From DATDCV01 sp036524155 (lineage in GTDB: Bacteria > Verrucomicrobiota > Verrucomicrobiia > Limisphaerales > UBA8199): DNA of 10,643 nt. This document shows, piece by piece, positions 8,501 to 10,643 of the stretch. Numbering within the stretch: the first letter of the stretch is position 1; every line of letters begins with the position of its first letter. The stretch covers positions 1 through 10,643 of the forward strand of contig DATDCV010000760.1 of NCBI GenBank assembly GCA_036524155.1. Direction: 5' to 3'. Both the position numbers and the translations under genes were made by a program. The notes beneath the pieces were generated by a model. That model searched no databases, was not told the origin of the DNA, and saw nothing but the letters and a program-made list of their open reading frames with translations.

Positions 8501-8827
8501 GAGGCGTTCGTGGAAGACTTCAAGGCGCGCAAGCTGGGGACGGTGATTGGCGTGCCCTCCTGGGGAGGCCTGGTGGGGATCATCAACCGGCAGAAGACGC
8601 TCGACAACGGGTTCGTGGAGCAGTCCAACAATGCTTTCTGGGGCGAGAAAGGAAAGTGGCTGGTGGAAAACCACGGCGCGGACCCGGATATCCTGGTGGT
8701 GAACGATCCCGAGTCGGTTTTGAGCGGAAAGGACCCTCAACTGGAAAAGGCAATCCAGGTCGTCCTGAAGAAGCTCAAGGACCATCCGTGGAAATTCCCG
8801 CAACAGCCACCATATCCGAAGAAATAG
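5570..8827 (+). CDS. Tricorn protease homologue (S41 family), exported
   Basis: This 1085-residue protein is as long as archaeal tricorn, which degrades oligopeptides. A signal peptide (MHKQLIAALWLSSGIALAS) indicates export, unlike the cytoplasmic archaeal enzyme. By comparison with Thermoplasma tricorn, about 25-315 and 320-675 are the two beta-propellers, rich in 'LSPDGR..AF.SD..GE..LY' and 'WSPDS' blades that act as a substrate gate. About 680-755 is the C1 helical domain, 765-860 the PDZ domain and 865-1072 the C2 catalytic domain. The catalytic set appears complete: Ser747-His748 (VSHTY), nucleophile Ser975 in NGSDGE, Glu1033 in VENHGADPD, with DVRGNGGG (921-928) near the oxyanion hole. 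A Lys/Glu/Pro-rich insert (about 535-560) interrupts the second propeller. The ATG at 5570 is chosen because it begins the signal peptide; no strong Shine-Dalgarno sequence precedes it. Confidence 0.96.
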   Translation: MHKQLIAALWLSSGIALASVPGRFMQAPAIHGNRVVFTYEGDLWSVGIEGGLALRLTSHPGTETAARFSSDGSMLVFSASYDSGSPLYVMPSDGGTPKRVTWGPFRPQALDWLKDGRIVFRAAMENNYHPITRLYTVSPEGEMPAALPVPSGVLCSLSPDGKRMAYCPGGNEEYSWKRYKGGQHQEIWLCDIEKHKYKQLVKYDGKSSYPMWIGDKLYFVSDRGKQGIANLYSYSFKDKSINEVTHYEDFDVQMASTDGRQIVFMHSGYIQVLDTDTGATREVKVSIPTDQWKLADRTINPKDYIQYFNVSDDGKAAVLEARGDVYMVPADELAETVNLTGTSSTRERFPQLSPDGRNVAFFSDKTGEYELYMKSVEGQGEWVRLTTGLNKAVYRLEWSPDSSRILFSDKTFALYYVEVEKRELVKIDASTMLKNDEFTWEVSDYTWAPDSKWVAYSFVQSNRNSQIFLFSVDQNKTFPLTTDFYDNLYPTFDGNGEYLYYCSYRNFDVQMDIFEDNHIIPNPVRVMAVQLKAGQKPPFEKRPKDAKAAPKKEEKSEGQFRIDMEGLEQRVYALPVKAGNYYYARAGKGKVTWASVERIGEEEYEEMYKPSGAEKWQLHIFDMESQKETPLDGNVSDWRISPNHEQWIVRKNNDFYLSTVDKAFSSRSPGDKLSLDKMTYRVKCQDEWQQIFNDTWRWYRDFFYDPEMHGRDWKQIGETYKAYIPQLASRGGLNWMLSQMVGELCVSHTYIGGGDMGPSYQPDSPVYSGLLGVDLVPDPSGYYKLARIYGPTDFNRDLASPLVRPDFTAREGDYLIAIDDRDVKVPENPYKYLQVTRGQKVKVTLNDRPESAGARSTVVEPIRSEYELRYNRWVADNIKKVLDASSGEIGYAHLTAMGSGNVAQFDKFWRAFKFKKGLIIDVRGNGGGWTEYFIIDKLERRQTAYNVMQGMTPYRYPNSASQAQYAVVSNEANGSDGEAFVEDFKARKLGTVIGVPSWGGLVGIINRQKTLDNGFVEQSNNAFWGEKGKWLVENHGADPDILVVNDPESVLSGKDPQLEKAIQVVLKKLKDHPWKFPQQPPYPKK

Positions 8828-8833
8828 CTGGGG

Positions 8834-8884
8834 GATGGGGTCAAACCGCTATGGCTGGACCTGCAGGAAACCGATGACCCCATC
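8834..8884. terminator. Possible bidirectional terminator between convergent genes
   Basis: GATGGGGTCA (8834-8843) and TGACCCCATC (8875-8884) are perfect 10-bp inverted arms separated by 31 bp. They lie at the meeting point of the convergent tricorn (stop at 8827) and TIGR03118-like (stop at 8849) genes. The position suits a terminator for both, but the loop is long, no T-run follows on either strand, and one arm lies inside the coding sequence. A chance or repeat-derived match is also possible. Confidence 0.3.
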
Positions 8885-9874
8885 GGCCTCGGACTGCACC
8901 GATTTGGTGAAATACAAGCGTGAGTCTCCGTCACTCTTGAGGTTCGTGATTCCATCCAGGAACATCGGCGGGCTGTCGGGTCCCTGCTCCCTGAGAGGAC
9001 CCAGGAAAGTCCCCGTGTTCGGGTCCCAGAAGGTGACACGAGTGGCCTCGCACACGGCTAGCACCTGGCTCCGGTCTCCAAAATGCGGCGGGGTGATGGC
9101 CATGCCGAGCGGAAAGAAGGACTGGAAGATGCCCAGCGGAAAGCGCCGCAAAAGTTGCCCGGTGAGGTCGAAGACGGAGACGTAGGACTGTGGAAATTGC
9201 GAGGAGTCCCCTCCAACATATCCCCACCCTGCGTAAACGCGATCCCCGGAGACGAAGAGCGCATGGGGCACGAACCCACGGCTTAGTCCGGGGTCGCGGA
9301 AGCTTCGCACCGGCCTCCACGAGTGAGTGTACTGCTCGATTTGTCCGGCGCCTTCGTTCGCTACATAAATGTTCGGTTTGACCGGGGTGCCTCCCCCAAT
9401 GTCCAGGGCCACGTATCGGGCACCGAGAGCAAAGTGGTTGACCTGGATCACCGCCTGAAGCTTGGCTTGGGCCCTGGCGTTCCACGTGCAAAGCAGCCCA
9501 TCGTACGTGCAGATGATAACGCTATCCGGTCGCCCGTCTCGGGCGCCCTGGTAGAAAACGACCCCTCGCGGGCCGTTGTGGTAAGGTGGTCCCATCGTGG
9601 GGACCAGGATAATGGCATCGAGCGCTGTGGGATCGCCGAGTTGGTGGATCGTGATGGTGCCCGTCAACTGATTCGCCGCCAGGATCTCTGTGTCGCTTAG
9701 ATCCAGCGCGCAAGCGCCGCGGAGTTGCGGCACGCCCGTGGTGGGCGAGTCGTTGCAGATCTCATAATATCCAACAACCGAGGTTTGTGCGCCGACTGCG
9801 CAGGCAAGTGCCAACAGCAGGACCGTGCTTATCGCGCGTTTAGAGTAGGTTTCGCCGCTTGATGCGATTTTCAT
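8849..9874 (-). CDS. Exported protein resembling family TIGR03118
   Basis: From the ATG at 9874 the product has 341 residues, starting with a signal peptide (MKIASSGETYSKRAISTVLLLALACAVGAQ, cleavage near 30). The frame is open to 10048, but upstream residues have no signal character. The body looks like a beta-propeller-type protein: 'GVVFYQG…SVIICTYDGLLCTWN', 'ALDIGGGTPVKPNIYVANEGAGQIEQY', 'HALFVSGDRVYAGWGYV', 'VFDLTGQLLRRF' and 'GMAITPPHFGDRSQVLAVCE'. The end 'GTFLGPLREQG…MFLDGITNLKSDGDSRLYFTKSVQSEADGVIGFLQ' strongly recalls the closing 'LdGLWgL.FG…LYFTAG..dE.dGlfG' region of TIGR03118, an uncharacterised family of secreted proteins. No enzymatic residues are identifiable. It is convergent with the tricorn gene, only 21 bp away, and lies alone in its own direction. 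The family call is from pattern recognition. Confidence 0.75.
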   Translation of the reverse strand: MKIASSGETYSKRAISTVLLLALACAVGAQTSVVGYYEICNDSPTTGVPQLRGACALDLSDTEILAANQLTGTITIHQLGDPTALDAIILVPTMGPPYHNGPRGVVFYQGARDGRPDSVIICTYDGLLCTWNARAQAKLQAVIQVNHFALGARYVALDIGGGTPVKPNIYVANEGAGQIEQYTHSWRPVRSFRDPGLSRGFVPHALFVSGDRVYAGWGYVGGDSSQFPQSYVSVFDLTGQLLRRFPLGIFQSFFPLGMAITPPHFGDRSQVLAVCEATRVTFWDPNTGTFLGPLREQGPDSPPMFLDGITNLKSDGDSRLYFTKSVQSEADGVIGFLQVQP

Positions 9875-10111
9875 AGCTTTTCGACTTCTGTTGGTTGCGG
9901 GATATCTCGCGAGGCCGGTCGGCCCTTGGCGCGTACCGGTGGATAGTCTGCCGGGGTATGTTCGTGACGTTGACTCCGGGGATATTTCCCCGTGGCCAAC
10001 CAGGTCCCGTCGTCTGTAAACGGTGAATAGTCCATCGCCAGCCCGCAAATCTTTCTGGCCTTAATAGTAGGAAAGACCTCGATACATATTCTAACACCCG
10101 CAGGCTTACCG
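9875..10111. other. Upstream region of the TIGR03118-like gene
   Basis: No gene is supported here. The frame of the downstream gene stays open through it to 10048, but the residues do not look like protein. A small dyad (CGGGGA-TATT-TCCCCG, 9977-9992) lies about 100 bp upstream of the chosen start on the minus strand and could be a weak leader hairpin or operator. No promoter can be assigned with confidence. Confidence 0.4.
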
Positions 10112-10137
10112 GTAGAGTAGGTGTTTGCCTACTCTAC
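10112..10137. repeat. Perfect 10-bp-stem hairpin (REP-like)
   Basis: GTAGAGTAGG (10112-10121) and CCTACTCTAC (10128-10137) are exact inverted arms around a 6-base loop, TGTTTG. The hairpin sits 7 bp outside the left inverted repeat of the transposase-remnant element. There is no T-run, so an intrinsic terminator is unlikely. REP-type hairpins are the substrates of RAYT transposases, which makes the position suggestive, but the link is inferred. Confidence 0.75.
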
Positions 10138-10143
10138 AGAGGA

Positions 10144-10615
10144 TGGGCTCAAACCAGCACATTCATCCGTCCCGCTCATATTGCGGGCGGGAGGGTGCCG
10201 AGCTCAGGTCGCGCGCCCATTGTCTTCACCCGTTCCTGTAACCGAACTCTGGCGCTGTTGCCAGCGCCCAAATGCAAGAGCCCGGCGCTGCTCTTGACCG
10301 AAAGCGTCGTCTCCTTCCTCAGGCGAGCCGCGATCGCCAGCTTCTCCGGGTGACTCTTGCGATGGACTGCGATATCCTGCGCCGTCCACCCCAGGCGACT
10401 GAGCTCTTCAGAAATGATGCGCTGGGCTTTGGCATCCGCCGTCTCGCGCCGCAGTTCGCCGCAATGGTTTTTCCCAAGTCTCCCCTCCATCAACTCCAGC
10501 GTCTGCTTGCGGAACTGCTCGCTGCCCAGACACCAGCCCCTCCGGAGTGTTGCTAGATCGGAAACGCCGCGCCAAGACAAGCGCAATATCTATTAATGTG
10601 CTGGCTTGACCCCCA
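10144..10615. mobile_element. Decayed RAYT-type element bounded by imperfect inverted repeats
   Basis: GGGCTCAAACCAGCACATT on the plus strand (10145-10163) matches GGGGGTCAAGCCAGCACATT on the minus strand (10614-10595) with one gap and two mismatches; similarity continues a few bases inward (CAT against AAT). These terminal inverted repeats enclose a transposase fragment that lacks its catalytic part. The roughly 470-bp unit therefore looks like an internally deleted, non-autonomous insertion. No target-site duplication was identified. A second small dyad (CCCGC/GCGGG, 10171-10187) lies just inside the left end. Confidence 0.55.
10176..10586 (-). pseudogene. C-terminal remnant of a REP-associated (Y1/RAYT) transposase
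   Basis: The frame reads 'LRRGWCLGSEQFRKQTLELMEGRLGKNHCGELRRETADAKAQRIISEELSRLGWTAQDIAVHRKSHPEKLAIAARLRKETTLSVK…LHLGAGNSARVRL'-type sequence. This is the C-terminal extension I recognise from verrucomicrobial IS200-like/RAYT transposases, where it follows the catalytic Y1 domain and ends in a helix-turn-helix-like segment. Here the catalytic part (HUH motif and tyrosine) is absent. An in-frame TAG lies two codons upstream of the first TTG, and the right inverted repeat begins only 9 bp beyond it. There is no ATG or ribosome binding site, so the fragment is probably not expressed as a functional transposase. The part after about residue 95 departs from the usual 'KWIA.RL.LGT' pattern, consistent with decay. 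Confidence 0.75.
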
Positions 10616-10643
10616 TTAAAGGCCAGGACGTCGTGACAAACGG

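Noticed and set aside
8353..8877. 174-codon plus-strand frame overlapping the end of the tricorn gene
   Set aside because: It is an alternative frame within the conserved catalytic domain of tricorn, with Gly/Arg/Gln-rich composition and no domain.
1..10643. tRNA, rRNA or CRISPR array
   Set aside because: No tRNA-like GTTCRAN loop with matching arms, no conserved rRNA segments, and no regularly spaced repeats with unique spacers were seen. The 16-mer cluster at 74-132 is too short and includes an inverted overlapping copy.
1..10643. A multi-gene defence or biosynthetic system
   Set aside because: No nuclease, helicase, reverse transcriptase, toxin-antitoxin pair, synthase or transporter set was found. 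The genes are mostly individual exported proteins with no shared pathway evident.

Overview
The window looks like chromosomal DNA from a Verrucomicrobiota bacterium, probably of the Pedosphaera/Limisphaerales type. Four things suggest this. The secreted LamG protein ends in the 'YVLESSTDLQTW…RFFRIR' tail typical of that phylum and carries two 'GxGYTNxPxxxI' modules. There is an intergenic repeat built on TTCCGTGT, whose reverse translation is TEYTEHTE. There is a remnant of the C-terminal extension of a verrucomicrobial REP-associated (RAYT/Y1) transposase. Several small exported proteins belong to families I associate with Verrucomicrobia and Acidobacteria. The assignment is from recognition only; no search was run.

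Layout. Positions 1-540 hold no convincing gene but contain a striking cluster of three direct copies and one inverted copy of a 16-mer (CTCCGCATAATGGACA), two of which form a perfect 32-bp palindrome at 101-132. From 541 to 4735 six genes all lie on the minus strand: a three-helix membrane protein, a SnoaL-like protein, a small exported BamE/SmpA-like protein, an exported ankyrin-repeat protein, a two-helix membrane protein and an exported LamG protein. They are spaced 50-150 bp apart with unremarkable ribosome binding sites, so they look like neighbours rather than one tight operon. A gene-poor region of 834 bp (4736-5569) follows and separates the LamG gene from the divergent tricorn gene.

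The dominant gene (5570-8827, plus strand) encodes a complete tricorn-type S41 protease with a signal peptide, two beta-propellers, a PDZ domain and an intact Ser-His-Ser-Glu catalytic set. It converges on a minus-strand gene for an exported protein resembling family TIGR03118 (8849-9874). The right end (10112-10615) holds a 10-bp-stem hairpin and then a small element. In it, roughly 20-bp imperfect terminal inverted repeats enclose a transposase C-terminal fragment whose catalytic N-terminal part is missing. This looks like an internally deleted, non-autonomous insertion.

Most of the encoded proteins are predicted to be exported or in the membrane, so the shared theme is the cell envelope and periplasm. 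I see no multi-gene defence, biosynthetic or secretion system. The best candidates for novelty are the nested 16-mer palindrome array at the left edge and the transposase-remnant element with its adjacent hairpin at the right edge.
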